A DNA stretch of 64,000 nucleotides from Thermoplasmata archaeon (lineage in GTDB: Archaea > Thermoplasmatota > Thermoplasmata > Thermoplasmatales > GCA-001856825), in NCBI GenBank assembly GCA_021797915.1, contig JAJZYT010000006.1, positions 1-64,000 on the forward strand, in the 5' to 3' direction. Numbering within the stretch: position 1 is the first letter of the stretch; each line of letters starts with the position of its first letter. A program made the translations under genes and the position numbers. Below the pieces are notes generated by a model. The model did no database searches. It saw only the letters and a list, made by a program, of their open reading frames with translations, and was not told the DNA's origin. Below, one piece after another: positions 18,715 through 29,000 of this stretch.

Positions 18715-19367
18715 AGGTTTAGTGCTTCTTCAATGTTAGAAATCTCAACTGTAGTGCTGTCTTCCCCTATCAGTGCACCTTTGCTGTTTGAAACGACGGA
18801 AGCCCCGATGTACAGACTGCCGAAGTTAGCGGTTCCTACCCTTCCCTTCACACCGAATAACTTCCCGAGTTCATCAATCTCATCATCTGTCATATTAGGA
18901 GGTATGACTAGTCCTGATGATGTGATCAGTCCGCTGGACCCAACAGTCCTGACTTCCCTGAATTTCCCCTTAACAACTTCCACCCCTAGAACCTCTCCAA
19001 TTGTCCTGACAGACTCATCGCTGAACTCTTCGTGTATGAGTGCGGCCTTGTTGTTAGCAAGAATGTTGTTCCCAACAGCATTCAGGTTGTCTTTCAGGAC
19101 TGCATAGTTGACGTCCTTAGGGATGTTCTTGAGCTCCTCTTCTGATACTATATTGCTGAAAATCATTCCGTTAGAGTTCATGACGGTCATCGAACCGAGA
19201 AGATTCGAGCCACCGATGGTCATCTCAATAGGTTCTGTTTTGAGATAGTGTGAAGTCATGCTCTTGAAATCTCTATCGGAGTTCCTTGGCACCAGCGTAT
19301 AGTCTTCCCAGGTCCTGAGATAGACCCCCAAAAAAGGAGAGTTGAATATCCTTGTAACTTGAATCAT
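18711..19367 (-). CDS. eif6: translation initiation factor aIF6
   Basis: eIF6 family repeats; located beside L31e as in many archaea. Confidence 0.95.
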   Translation of the reverse strand: MIQVTRIFNSPFLGVYLRTWEDYTLVPRNSDRDFKSMTSHYLKTEPIEMTIGGSNLLGSMTVMNSNGMIFSNIVSEEELKNIPKDVNYAVLKDNLNAVGNNILANNKAALIHEEFSDESVRTIGEVLGVEVVKGKFREVRTVGSSGLITSSGLVIPPNMTDDEIDELGKLFGVKGRVGTANFGSLYIGASVVSNSKGALIGEDSTTVEISNIEEALNL

Positions 19368-19633
19368 GCCTGATCTGGAAGAAGTACCTCAGCTGAATTG
19401 TCCTCTTCCAGTTTCAATATCTTCACTCTCAGTTTCCTTGGAGGTTTTTCGATTCCCCTCTTCCAGATGAACTTGTTGACCGAATCGTCAATCCAAACAT
19501 TATCTGAAGGAACCTTCATAAAGCGTGCCACTTTTGTTCTTAGCAGCGATACCGCCGCAGAACTCCTTCTCTTTCTTGAAACGTAAACTACTTCCCTCAG
19601 TGATATTGTCATCTCAACTTCTTTCTCTGCCAT
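19364..19633 (-). CDS. rpl31e: ribosomal protein eL31
   Basis: ISLREVVYVSRKRRSSAAVSLLRTKVARFMKVPSDNVWIDDSVNKFIWKRG. Confidence 0.95.
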   Translation of the reverse strand: MAEKEVEMTISLREVVYVSRKRRSSAAVSLLRTKVARFMKVPSDNVWIDDSVNKFIWKRGIEKPPRKLRVKILKLEEDNSAEVLLPDQA

Positions 19634-19638
19634 TCATC

Positions 19639-19794
19639 TCACTCCTTCAGCTTGTTCCTTCTCCACGTTCTCCTCTTCGGATTGGTGGTAACTCTCCTGT
19701 TTGTCTTCATCATAACCCAGGCAGGAACCCTGGAATTCTCGTTCACTTTTGCCATCAGTCTCTTCTTCGTCGCAACATGCTTGTTTCTAGCCAA
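19639..19794 (-). CDS. rpl39e: ribosomal protein eL39 (51 aa, TTG start), not in ORF track
   Basis: Minus-strand translation [51 protein letters not shown]. Confidence 0.95.
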   Translation of the reverse strand: MARNKHVATKKRLMAKVNENSRVPAWVMMKTNRRVTTNPKRRTWRRNKLKE

Positions 19795-19800
19795 ATTTAT

Positions 19801-20151
19801 TCATCTCCTCTCTATTTTTGTCTCTCTCTTTTCTGATAATCTTGCCAGGAGGGATTTCACCTCTGCGTCTGTGACCAGCCTGTTCAGACGACCCGACTGG
19901 GCAAGCATTATTATTTGATTTTCCACGTTTTCGACCAGTTCTGGTTTCACGAGCCTGACGTTGGTCAGTCTCTCGTAAGCCTCTGGAGTCACGAATCTCT
20001 TTATGGCTTCCTGTCTCTCTTTCTCAGCCGCCCTTCGTTGGGTTGCTTCTCTTTCCTGAGCATCCTGGCTAGCGGCTGCCTGGTTCTGGAGATCCATCAT
20101 CCTTCTTCTCTTGATTTCTTCTATTTCCCTATCATCGGTCAATTCTTTCAA
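19801..20151 (-). CDS. PDCD5/TFAR19-family DNA-binding protein
   Basis: EIKRRRMMDLQNQAA...RFVTPEAYERLTNVRLVKPELVENVENQIIMLAQSGRL. Confidence 0.93.
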   Translation of the reverse strand: MKELTDDREIEEIKRRRMMDLQNQAAASQDAQEREATQRRAAEKERQEAIKRFVTPEAYERLTNVRLVKPELVENVENQIIMLAQSGRLNRLVTDAEVKSLLARLSEKRETKIERR

Positions 20152-20154
20152 CCC

Positions 20155-20601
20155 TCAGATGTATTTCTCAATTGCAGGAACCTTTTCCTTCAATGCCGCT
20201 GAAGCGTTCTTTGCTGCAGAATTGAGCAGTTTAGTTCCCGAGGAAGAAACGGATCTCCCTTTCTTGCTTTTCAGCACATACCCTAGTTTTTCAAGGTCCT
20301 GCAGTGCAGACCTCAATACCTTTCTTGATCCCTTTCCGGCGTGGTGTGCCTTGGATCCTCTGTCCACCTTTCCTCCGTATTGAGAGGCGAGCTTCTCTAT
20401 CCCTATGGGTGAGTTCGTCGCAACCTTTCTGAGAACGGATGCGACTCTGATATAGTACCAGTCAGCTTCGTTCGGTCCCCGCTCCTTGTGCTGGCCGGTC
20501 TTCACTTCTTTTGCCCACTTTGGCTCTTGAATTTCCTCTGATAGCTTGTTAGAAATCTCCCTTATCAACATCTCTGGTGGTATATCCTTGAAATTGACCA
20601 T
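20155..20601 (-). CDS. rps19e: ribosomal protein eS19
   Basis: WYYIRVASVLRKVATNSPIGIEKLASQYGGKVDRGSKAHHAGKGSRKVLRSALQDLEKLGYV. Confidence 0.96.
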   Translation of the reverse strand: MVNFKDIPPEMLIREISNKLSEEIQEPKWAKEVKTGQHKERGPNEADWYYIRVASVLRKVATNSPIGIEKLASQYGGKVDRGSKAHHAGKGSRKVLRSALQDLEKLGYVLKSKKGRSVSSSGTKLLNSAAKNASAALKEKVPAIEKYI

Positions 20602-20655
20602 TGCTACATCCTTCCTTAACCGTATAAAGAAGATATATTTAAAATTCCTCGCAAA

Positions 20656-22575
20656 TTATCTCAATCTCACGGTCTCTAAATTATAGGGAGCATAGCTTTC
20701 CACTCCGAATTTCAGAGAAAGTGCTCGCGAGAACTCCGTGGCCTTGCTTGCGTCGCCATGGTTTACTAGAATCCTCTTCGGTTTGAACTCAAGGGCTTCT
20801 ATGTACTTCATGAGCTGCCTCCTGTCAGAATGGCCCGAGAATCCATCCACGGTGTCTACCCTCATTGAAACCTTGACCTCCTGGACTCCGTTGTTCCTGC
20901 GCACATTGAGTTGCTTTGTCCCCGACAGTATCCTTCTTCCGAGTGTACCCTCCGCCTGATAGCCTACAAACAGCAGGAAGTTCCTCTCATCGTCTGCCCA
21001 GTTAGAGAAGTATTCAATGACCGGTCCACCGTTCATCATACCGGAAGTGGCTAGCACCACCAGTGGGCCAACGTCACTAACGATGTTTTCCCTCGTTTCA
21101 GGCGCATCGACCCTTGTGAAAATATCGGAGAGGAATGGGTTCTCCTTCTTGCGGGTTATCATGTCCCTCAGATTGGAGTTGAGGAATTCAGGGTAGGCTG
21201 TATGGATGCTGGTCGCCTCATAGATCATTCCGTCCAGATATACGGGCACCTTCGGAATCTCCCCCAGTCTATATTTCTCCTCAATTACGAGCATTACCTC
21301 CTGGCTCCTTCCGACTGCAAAAACAGGTATCAGCACCTTCCCCTTTGTCTCGGTCACCAGCCTTATGATCTGAGCAAGTCTCTCCCCTGCCTCCTGTCTG
21401 CTGGGCTGAAAATCGCTCCGGCCACCGTAGGTGCTCTCCGTGACAAACGTTTCCACCCTAGGAAGCCTGCTGTCTGCAGCGTTGAACAGCCAGGAATTCA
21501 TGTATTTTATGTCGCCAGACATCAACAGGTTGTGGAAGCCTTCCCCTATATGGAAATGTACAACTGAGGATCCCAGGATGTGTCCAGCATTTCTGAGTGT
21601 CACCCGGACGTCCGGAGATATGTCCGTTGTCTCGTTGTAGTTGAGAGTGACTGTGTGCCTTATCAAGTTCCTGACATCTTCCATTTTGTAGGGTATCTTC
21701 CTGTTCTCTGACATTCCGAGTTTAACGTAATCCATAAGCAACAGGAGCAGCAAGTCCCTCGTCGGTGCCGTCATATAAACGGGACCGTCATACCCTATGT
21801 TGAACAGATAGGGGAGGAATCCGCTGTGGTCCAAGTGAGAGTGAGTCAACACCACTCCGTCGACTGAGTTGAGTGGCCACAGCTCCGGTGCTCCGAGATA
21901 AGGTGCGCCACTTGCCGGGTCGTCAGTGTCAACGGCGCCCGGGTCGAGCCCGCAGTCTATCATTATCTTTGAATTCTTCGTCATCAGAAGCGACGAAGCC
22001 CTTCCAACTTCACGCCATGCGCCGAGGCAAGTGAGACGGGCGAAATTCTCTCCGGGGAGAGGATCTCTGCTTATCCTCTTTGCCAAGTTCTTCAGGAATT
22101 TCCTCCGCTCATCGGACTCAGCCTTCAGGAACTCTCTGACCATCTTTATGGTCGCACTCTTGATGGGCGGTGTCCTCATTATTCTAGGCGCCCATTTCAC
22201 ATCCTTTCTGATAGTCGCTATGATCTGGGAGTTGTATAACTGAATTCTCTCCGGATCGTCGACCTCGATGATGACCTCTCCGGAATCGTGCTCAAAGAAT
22301 ATGTCCGAAATTGAGACATCTTCCGGAAGGATCTTTCTTATCATCTCCTCTGCTTCCTTCTCATCAACCAGGGAGGAGCTGTCTGGTCTGATTATTATCC
22401 TCTTTCTAATGGATTGAGCAAGTTTCTTTATCTTCTCTGGGTCTTCCAGGAATCTGTAGCTCTCCTTAGAATAGAGAACCACGTTTGCTCCCTCCATATC
22501 CAGGCTAGTGTACCCTAGTCCTGGAAAAATCGTTTCCAAGTTTTCCCTTGCGTTAGCTATGATTTCTTCATATTT
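20656..22575 (-). CDS. beta-CASP/KH RNase aCPSF1
   Basis: TCLGAWREVGRASSLL, HSHLDHSGFLPYL, beta-CASP motifs, C-terminal MRVDTVDGFSGHSDRRQLM; MKYEE start. Confidence 0.95.
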   Translation of the reverse strand, partial: KYEEIIANARENLETIFPGLGYTSLDMEGANVVLYSKESYRFLEDPEKIKKLAQSIRKRIIIRPDSSSLVDEKEAEEMIRKILPEDVSISDIFFEHDSGEVIIEVDDPERIQLYNSQIIATIRKDVKWAPRIMRTPPIKSATIKMVREFLKAESDERRKFLKNLAKRISRDPLPGENFARLTCLGAWREVGRASSLLMTKNSKIMIDCGLDPGAVDTDDPASGAPYLGAPELWPLNSVDGVVLTHSHLDHSGFLPYLFNIGYDGPVYMTAPTRDLLLLLLMDYVKLGMSENRKIPYKMEDVRNLIRHTVTLNYNETTDISPDVRVTLRNAGHILGSSVVHFHIGEGFHNLLMSGDIKYMNSWLFNAADSRLPRVETFVTESTYGGRSDFQPSRQEAGERLAQIIRLVTETKGKVLIPVFAVGRSQEVMLVIEEKYRLGEIPKVPVYLDGMIYEATSIHTAYPEFLNSNLRDMITRKKENPFLSDIFTRVDAPETRENIVSDVGPLVVLATSGMMNGGPVIEYFSNWADDERNFLLFVGYQAEGTLGRRILSGTKQLNVRRNNGVQEVKVSMRVDTVDGFSGHSDRRQLMKYIEALEFKPKRILVNHGDASKATEFSRALSLKFGVESYAPYNLETVRLR

Positions 22576-22620
22576 CATTAAAAATTCCTTCTTTAAAAAC
22601 AAAAATAATAAAAATTGTGA

Positions 22621-23280
22621 CTATTTAAGTTTCTTTATTCTTTTCTGAACCTCCTCTTCTGAAAGTTCCTTGTATCCCTCGTCTGGGGTGATCGTGACTA
22701 TGTCCATTCCATTTCCCGTAGCTGCGTCCCTCTGGAGCGAAGTTGAGACCGCCCTTATGGCAAGGTCTATTCCTTCGTCCCTGCTCATGTTGTCTCTGTA
22801 ACCGTCCTCAAGGACGCCGTACACAAATGGCGATCCGGATCCTGTGCTCACAAACTTGTCCTCTACCGAGCCTCCAGCTTCGTCTATCGAAAAGACGTGC
22901 GGGGCGGTATCGTAGCCTGCAAGTATTATCTGAACGTAAAAGGGTGCAAACTTGGTCTGGTTCAGCATGTTCGCCAGTAGGGTAGATAACCCTGAGACAG
23001 ATATTCTCGTTCCTTTCTTGTATTTGTACAGCTCAGCTTCTGCCTTTAGGTATCTGACGAGAGTTTGCAGGTCTCCGACAAGTCCTGCAGTGGTCATTCC
23101 GATGAAATCGTCAATCTTGTAAACCTTCTTCCCAACCTTGTGAGCAACCATGTAACCTGCTGTGACTCTGTGGTCTGCGGCGATTACTAATCCACCTTTT
23201 ACAACCATCGCCAACGTTGTAGTTCCTGTTTTAAGTTCTTCCACGTATAACACCTTCTCAAAACTTACTGGACTATCCAA
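22621..23280 (-). CDS. psmB: proteasome beta subunit
   Basis: Propeptide ending ...KTG|TTTLAMVV, MTTAGLVGDLQTLVRYLKAE, STGSGSPFVYGVLE. Confidence 0.95.
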   Translation of the reverse strand: MDSPVSFEKVLYVEELKTGTTTLAMVVKGGLVIAADHRVTAGYMVAHKVGKKVYKIDDFIGMTTAGLVGDLQTLVRYLKAEAELYKYKKGTRISVSGLSTLLANMLNQTKFAPFYVQIILAGYDTAPHVFSIDEAGGSVEDKFVSTGSGSPFVYGVLEDGYRDNMSRDEGIDLAIRAVSTSLQRDAATGNGMDIVTITPDEGYKELSEEEVQKRIKKLK

Positions 23281-23501
23281 TAAGAATATATAATTACTTC
23301 GTTACAAAGTGAAATGATCAAAAGACATGAATTGATGGTATTGCACAAAGAAGCACGGTTCGAGACCCGGTCAGGGATACCTGATTCTCGTCTGTTTTGA
23401 GTCAGAATTTAGTTAACGATAACATTATATTTCACCCTTTATTAATCCACTCGTGAGGGTTTCAAATAATTACTTTCACAGTAAAATAGAGGTGATAAAC
23501 G

Positions 23502-24758
23502 ATGAATATAGACCCAAATATCACCAAGTATCTCATGAAGGTAAAGATAGTCACCGACGGGATAGTAGAAAAACCCGATGTGGTGGGAGCTATTTTTGGC
23601 CAGACGGAGGGCTTGCTGGGTGATGAACTAGACTTAAGAGACTTGCAAAAATCAGGAAAAATAGGAAGAATAGAAGTAGATATCGAATCAAAGAACGGTA
23701 AATCTGAGGGAACTGTTTACATTCCATCTGGGGTTGACCAGGTTGAGACGAGCATTGTAGCTGCTAGCCTGGAGACGATAGACAGGATCGGACCTTGCAA
23801 AGCGAAGGTAGAGGTTCTTAGTGTAGAGGATGTCAGGGTAGCCAAGAGAGAGAAGGTCGTCGAGAGGGCAAAGGAGATCCTTGAGAAGATGCTTGTGAAC
23901 AACAAGAATCTAGGAGAAGACCTGGTCCAGACCGTAAGGAGTAAGGTGGAGAATGCTGAAATTGCGGCATATGGCCCCGACAAGCTCCCGGGAGGACCCA
24001 ACTTGAACGCAAGCGAATCCATTGTTGTGGTTGAGGGAAGGAACGACGTACTGAATCTTCTGAAATTCGGCATCAAGAACACGATTGCCGTTGAAGGGAC
24101 AAACATATCAAAGACTATATCTGATCTCACGAGAAAGAAGACTTCCACGGCATTCCTAGATGGAGACAGAGGGGGAGACCTGATTCTGAAGGAACTACTT
24201 CAGGTCGCTGACCTTGACTTTGTTGCCAGAGCGCCTAGCGGATTCGAGGTGGAAGAGCTAACATACAAACAAGTGGTGAAGGCTCTCAGGGACAAATCGC
24301 CCCTTGACCAGTACCTTGCATCCCACGGAATGCAGGAAGAACTCAAGATACTCAACACTAAGACCGAGTCTGCTCCAAAAAAGAGGGAAGAGGAGGTCAT
24401 ACAAGTCGTTGCTACAGCAGAACCCCGACCAAATGGTTCTGCAGACAACGGACAGAAAGCTACGGGTGCAAAAGCATACATGAAAATTCTTGACGAAGCG
24501 TCTCAGGGAAAGGAAGTCAGGTTCTATGATGACGGGTGGGAACTGATAGGCAAGCTACCGCTCAACGAGGTCATAGAGAAATTCGCTTCAATCGACAAGA
24601 AATACACCAAGATTGTTACCGGGGGAATTGTTTCCCAGAGACTGCTGGATACAGCCTACACGAACGGGATCAGAGAGATCTACGGAATCAAACTTGGACA
24701 CATTGCGAAGAGGCCAGCAGACATAAAGGTCGTAACCAAGGAATTCGGAAGGAATTAA
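23502..24758 (+). CDS. dnaG: archaeal DnaG-like primase/exosome subunit
   Basis: KPDVVGAIFGQTEGLLGDELDLRDLQKSGKIGRIEV; TOPRIM VVEGRNDVLNLLKFGIKNTIAVEG, LDGDRGGDLI; SD-like gaggtgat upstream. Confidence 0.96.
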   Translation: MNIDPNITKYLMKVKIVTDGIVEKPDVVGAIFGQTEGLLGDELDLRDLQKSGKIGRIEVDIESKNGKSEGTVYIPSGVDQVETSIVAASLETIDRIGPCKAKVEVLSVEDVRVAKREKVVERAKEILEKMLVNNKNLGEDLVQTVRSKVENAEIAAYGPDKLPGGPNLNASESIVVVEGRNDVLNLLKFGIKNTIAVEGTNISKTISDLTRKKTSTAFLDGDRGGDLILKELLQVADLDFVARAPSGFEVEELTYKQVVKALRDKSPLDQYLASHGMQEELKILNTKTESAPKKREEEVIQVVATAEPRPNGSADNGQKATGAKAYMKILDEASQGKEVRFYDDGWELIGKLPLNEVIEKFASIDKKYTKIVTGGIVSQRLLDTAYTNGIREIYGIKLGHIAKRPADIKVVTKEFGRN

Positions 24759-24944
24759 TTTAGATACAGCCTGAATAAATAGCATCAGCTTGATCTTTGA
24801 TAAGGTCAACTGATGATTCTCCTATTTTTCACCCAACGATCAAATAAAAGTCTGTATTTTCAGATGACATTCATATAGATTTCTATGAGACAAGAAATTT
24901 TCTAGACAATTAAATGTGTGTCAGAAACGACAATGCGGCTCAAA

Positions 24945-25241
24945 TTACATATTTAGCATCTTTCTTGCTTCATCAGAGATCATATCCAGATTCCACTGTG
25001 GTTCCCATACGAGCTCTATATCACACTGCTTCACACCAGGGAGTTCCTCCACTCTCCTCTGTGCCTCAACAAGAATCCAGTCAGTGACAGGACAGCTTGG
25101 TGCAGTCATAGTCATTCTGATGCTGACTTTGTCGTTATCGATGTCTAGATTGTAGATAAGACCCAGATTCACTATATCCACCCCTATCTCTGGATCACTG
25201 ACAGTCTTCAATGCCTCGAATACCTCATCTTTTGATACCAT
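24945..25241 (-). CDS. MIP18/DUF59-family Fe-S assembly protein
   Basis: TVSDPEIGVDIVNLGLIYNLDID...MTMTAPSCPVTDWI. Confidence 0.92.
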   Translation of the reverse strand: MVSKDEVFEALKTVSDPEIGVDIVNLGLIYNLDIDNDKVSIRMTMTAPSCPVTDWILVEAQRRVEELPGVKQCDIELVWEPQWNLDMISDEARKMLNM

Positions 25242-25529
25242 TTCATTAAAATTGAACTAATGTATTCATATTTTTTGTCTTTTTAATCTGCGCCTTACAA
25301 CATATTTGCACAGGACTCTCTATCAAAAATTAGACTTGGCAGCTTCAAAGGGGCAATCCAAATTCGAAGTTCCCTGGATTGTGATTCGATTTCTATCTAA
25401 ATGCAGTCTGCAAAAACCGATTCAATAACGGCCTCGGCAAAGATACACTTCAGGCCCATCCAGAGGAAGCTTTGGAGCGTGTGAACACATTATTTATATA
25501 TTCTTATCTCACATTACTCTACGAGCGTA

Positions 25530-26006
25530 ATGAGAAAAGTCTCAGTTGTTATGGGTAGCACAAGCGATCTGGAAACTATGAAAGACGCAATAGTCACGCT
25601 AAAGGATTTCGGAATTGCAGTGGATTACGGAGTGTACTCAGCTCACAGATCCCCCGAAAGACTGGTAGATTATTGTTCTAACTTGAAGAAATCCGGGGTT
25701 GAGGTTGTCATAGCTGGTGCGGGAGGTGCCGCAGCGCTTCCGGGAATGATTGCTGCGCTTACCGAGCTACCTGTGATAGGAGTACCAATCATGGGCAAGA
25801 CACTGAATGGGTTGGATTCGCTCTTGAGCATTGTGCAGATGCCTCCGGGAGTACCCGTGGCAACTGTTGGCATAAACTCATCCAAGAATGCGGCTCTACT
25901 TGCAATCAGGATGATTGCCCTCTACGACGGAGAAATCAAGGGAAAGCTTGAAGAATACATAAAGAAGCAGAAGAAGGATGCGGCAGAGAAGCAGTTGGTT
26001 CTCTGA
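25530..26006 (+). CDS. purE: phosphoribosylaminoimidazole carboxylase catalytic subunit PurE
   Basis: MGSTSDLETMKDA, VYSAHRSPERL, AGAGGAAALPGMIAALTELPVIGVPI. Confidence 0.96.
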   Translation: MRKVSVVMGSTSDLETMKDAIVTLKDFGIAVDYGVYSAHRSPERLVDYCSNLKKSGVEVVIAGAGGAAALPGMIAALTELPVIGVPIMGKTLNGLDSLLSIVQMPPGVPVATVGINSSKNAALLAIRMIALYDGEIKGKLEEYIKKQKKDAAEKQLVL

Positions 26007-29000
26007 TCACTTGTATTTCTTGGGTATCATCTGCTCGTACCATTTCTCAGTGACCTCATCGCTCTCAGGTCTCTCCAGTTTGATATTGATTGACTGAAGG
26101 TATTTCGAAATCCTCTTCTTCGTTTCATCCCTGAGTTCGGTAGTAATGGAGAGCTTGTTTCCTGATCTCTTCCCTTTGAAGAATATAGGATCGTACCCGT
26201 CCCTTAGAAGGACCATCTTTCCCTGCGGTTTCCATCCGAGTATCAGGGAAACGTGCTCCATAGGGAGTGTCCTTGGCAATAACACAACATCCTCACTTCT
26301 TGTCGGAGGGGAGAAGCTCTCGTGCTTCCAGGTGTACATTATCTCGTCCCTGGATTTTAGTGGAAGAATTCTCTGGAATTTCCCCTGTTCCATCCCCGTT
26401 GAGAGGTAGCTCGAGATGTAATTTCCGTTCATTGATTGGCCAAGGATATTGGACAGTATCCTTCCATTGAATATACCTAGTTCTTTTGATATTCTGTCCA
26501 TTGCGGATTCGCTGTTGTCAAGAATCTGGGTGAGTTGATACCTACCTTTGTTGTCTTTGTATACTATGCACTTTTTCAACATTTCATTCAGGTAGTTCAG
26601 TGTTTGATTTATCGTAAAACAGGACCGTTCAACAATTGCTTCCCTTGAGAGAGTAGGCATTTTTCTTATAATCTCGTAGAGCTTCTTTGCATTGTCGCTG
26701 AGGGAGTTGTACTTAATCGAAGCAAGAAGTGCAACGTTCTCCTTGCTGAGATAGCCCTGGGAGCCGTCGACCAGGTAACCTTGAACTGCCAGGTTGCTCA
26801 TCACCAACTTTTCGAGATCTATGCTTCTGTCACTCTTCATCATGAGCTCAAAATTCCCCTTGTAGCCAAGTATTGAATCCAAAGCAACGACCGGATCCGA
26901 GTGCTTGTATCCATTTGTAAAGTGATGCTTCTTCACGAGGTAATGAATCATCTGCTCCTCGTCCATGGACAGGTCGTCAACGGTCGTTCCATTTACCATG
27001 AAATTTCTTACCATTGAGTAACCAATAATATCCATCTGTTCTTTTTCTGGTATCGGAAATGGAATTCTCCTGATCACCAGAGAATCGAATTTTTCTATCT
27101 TTGAAATTTCATTGACAACTTCCATTACCTGTTCAAAATTACCCGCATAATCTCCAGTGATTTCGAAAATCTCCAGGATGCCGTTCTCTGTTGCGGTCTC
27201 AATACCCAGACGAACAGCCCCGTCCTCAAGAAGGAAGAAAGTCATTCCTTCCCCTGTTTCACCCTCGATCCTCTCCCTGTTCATGAGGAAGAGCGGGTCC
27301 CTTGTGCTTATGACTGCCTTCTGTTTTGAAAACGCCAGATCGGTGTACAGGTATGTAGAGTGGCCACTGACCATCTTCTTGACGTTCAACTTTCCTATGT
27401 ATTTTCTCACCAGCACCCCGAAGGTCTGAACGATTTCTTCGATGCTGATCGGGCCGTAGGTTGAGATGAATTTCTCGAGGAGTTCTACAGGTTCCTGTGG
27501 TTCCACCTTTACGTTCACCGGTTTACCACCCTTCAGAACAACGTAGTTGTTCTTCATCAGTTTCTCGAAAGTGGTCTCCTCGATGTCCTCCACTCCGTAC
27601 CCTCCCTTCTTTATCTGATCTGTGACGTATTTGTCCTCTCTGCTGAGCTCTTCAATCCTGTTGAGTGAGACCATCTGTGGCAGGTACTTTTCGTCGAAGA
27701 ACCCCTTTATCGGCCCTGCAAAATGACCCCAAACTATGCCCTTTGAATTAATTTCCTCAGTTGAGTACCCTCTAACAGCCAGTGAATTTTCTGAGCTGGC
27801 AACGAGGTAACTATCAAAATAACTCTCACCCCTTCTCTCCAAAGACCTGTTCAACCTAATGCGTCCTATTTCTACCTCGTCTGTCGATCGTAATTTCTTC
27901 AGATCTTCTGACAGAATGTATTGCCTGTCGACCTTCGGGAAGAATCGCCCTGAAACGATCACTTTCTTGGTGGTCTGATCTTCGATAACTTCCTCAAGTT
28001 CGTTCATTTGGCCTATTCTGTCTACGATCTCGTTGAAGGTGAGAGGCCCGTTTTGCCACAACAACCAGAGCACTACTCTCTTCACAGATTCCACCTTCTC
28101 TGCCGTGTCGACTTTTCTGTTGTACCACTTCACCCTGTTCCCGTGTCTCAGGAAATAAGCGGTGTATGCTCTTTCCATCTTTCTAAGGACAATGAGCGCA
28201 GCCCCTGGATCGAGGTTGTTGTTCTTGGCGATCAAATTCGTGCTTTCTCCATCTTTGAAATCTAACTTATCCTCGCTCTCCTGCTTGAAGACTGATGCGA
28301 GATATGGTACGTTTTCCTTGAGCGTGTAGGTTGTTTTTCCCGTGAAAACGGGTACAATTTCCCCACTTGTAAGGTATTCGGAAACTGTCTTGAAGTAGTC
28401 TTCTGGAACATCCACTTTCTTGAGAGGTGAAAAGGAAACGGTCGAATAGATGTCAGCAAATCCGGCCTTGCGGAGGAATTCAATGATTCCGTTATTAGAG
28501 TCCATCAGCTGCTTTGATTCCTGGTAATTCATCAGAGATTCTATGTCCACTTCGGAGCTCCCTTCCAATCCCATCTTTGCAAGGAGAGCTTCCTGCAATT
28601 CCCGGATAATTGCACTCTTGTCCTCCATTAGCACCACATCGGTGATACCGGTGGATATTATGCCGAAACCAAACGGGCTGGGGTATCTGGTGTAATCCCT
28701 CGAAGCGACCTTTATGTCGCCGTCCCTGATGGAAGTTAGGATCTTCTCAGAGTTTCCGAGGTCCATGACTATGCCTTCTATTTCGCGGAACGTTTCCTCT
28801 ATTATCGGGAAATTTTCCATTGAAAAGAGTATGTTGAGAACCTTTTCACTTCTGAGCTGCTGTCTGGCCACAGAGACTTCTCTACCTCTGTATCTTCTAA
28901 GAACCATGAAGGAACGTGTGGCGCAGTGCCTGAATCGCTGCTTGAATAGTTCGGTGGACTTGACCGCATTTCTCAGGGAGCCTCCAATTTTTATCGTTTG

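Noticed and set aside
23354-23376. T-arm-like motif (cacggttcgagacccggtcaggg) suggesting a tRNA or tRNA fragment upstream of dnaG
   Set aside because: Flanking bases do not form a T stem, and no acceptor, D or anticodon arms can be assembled around it.
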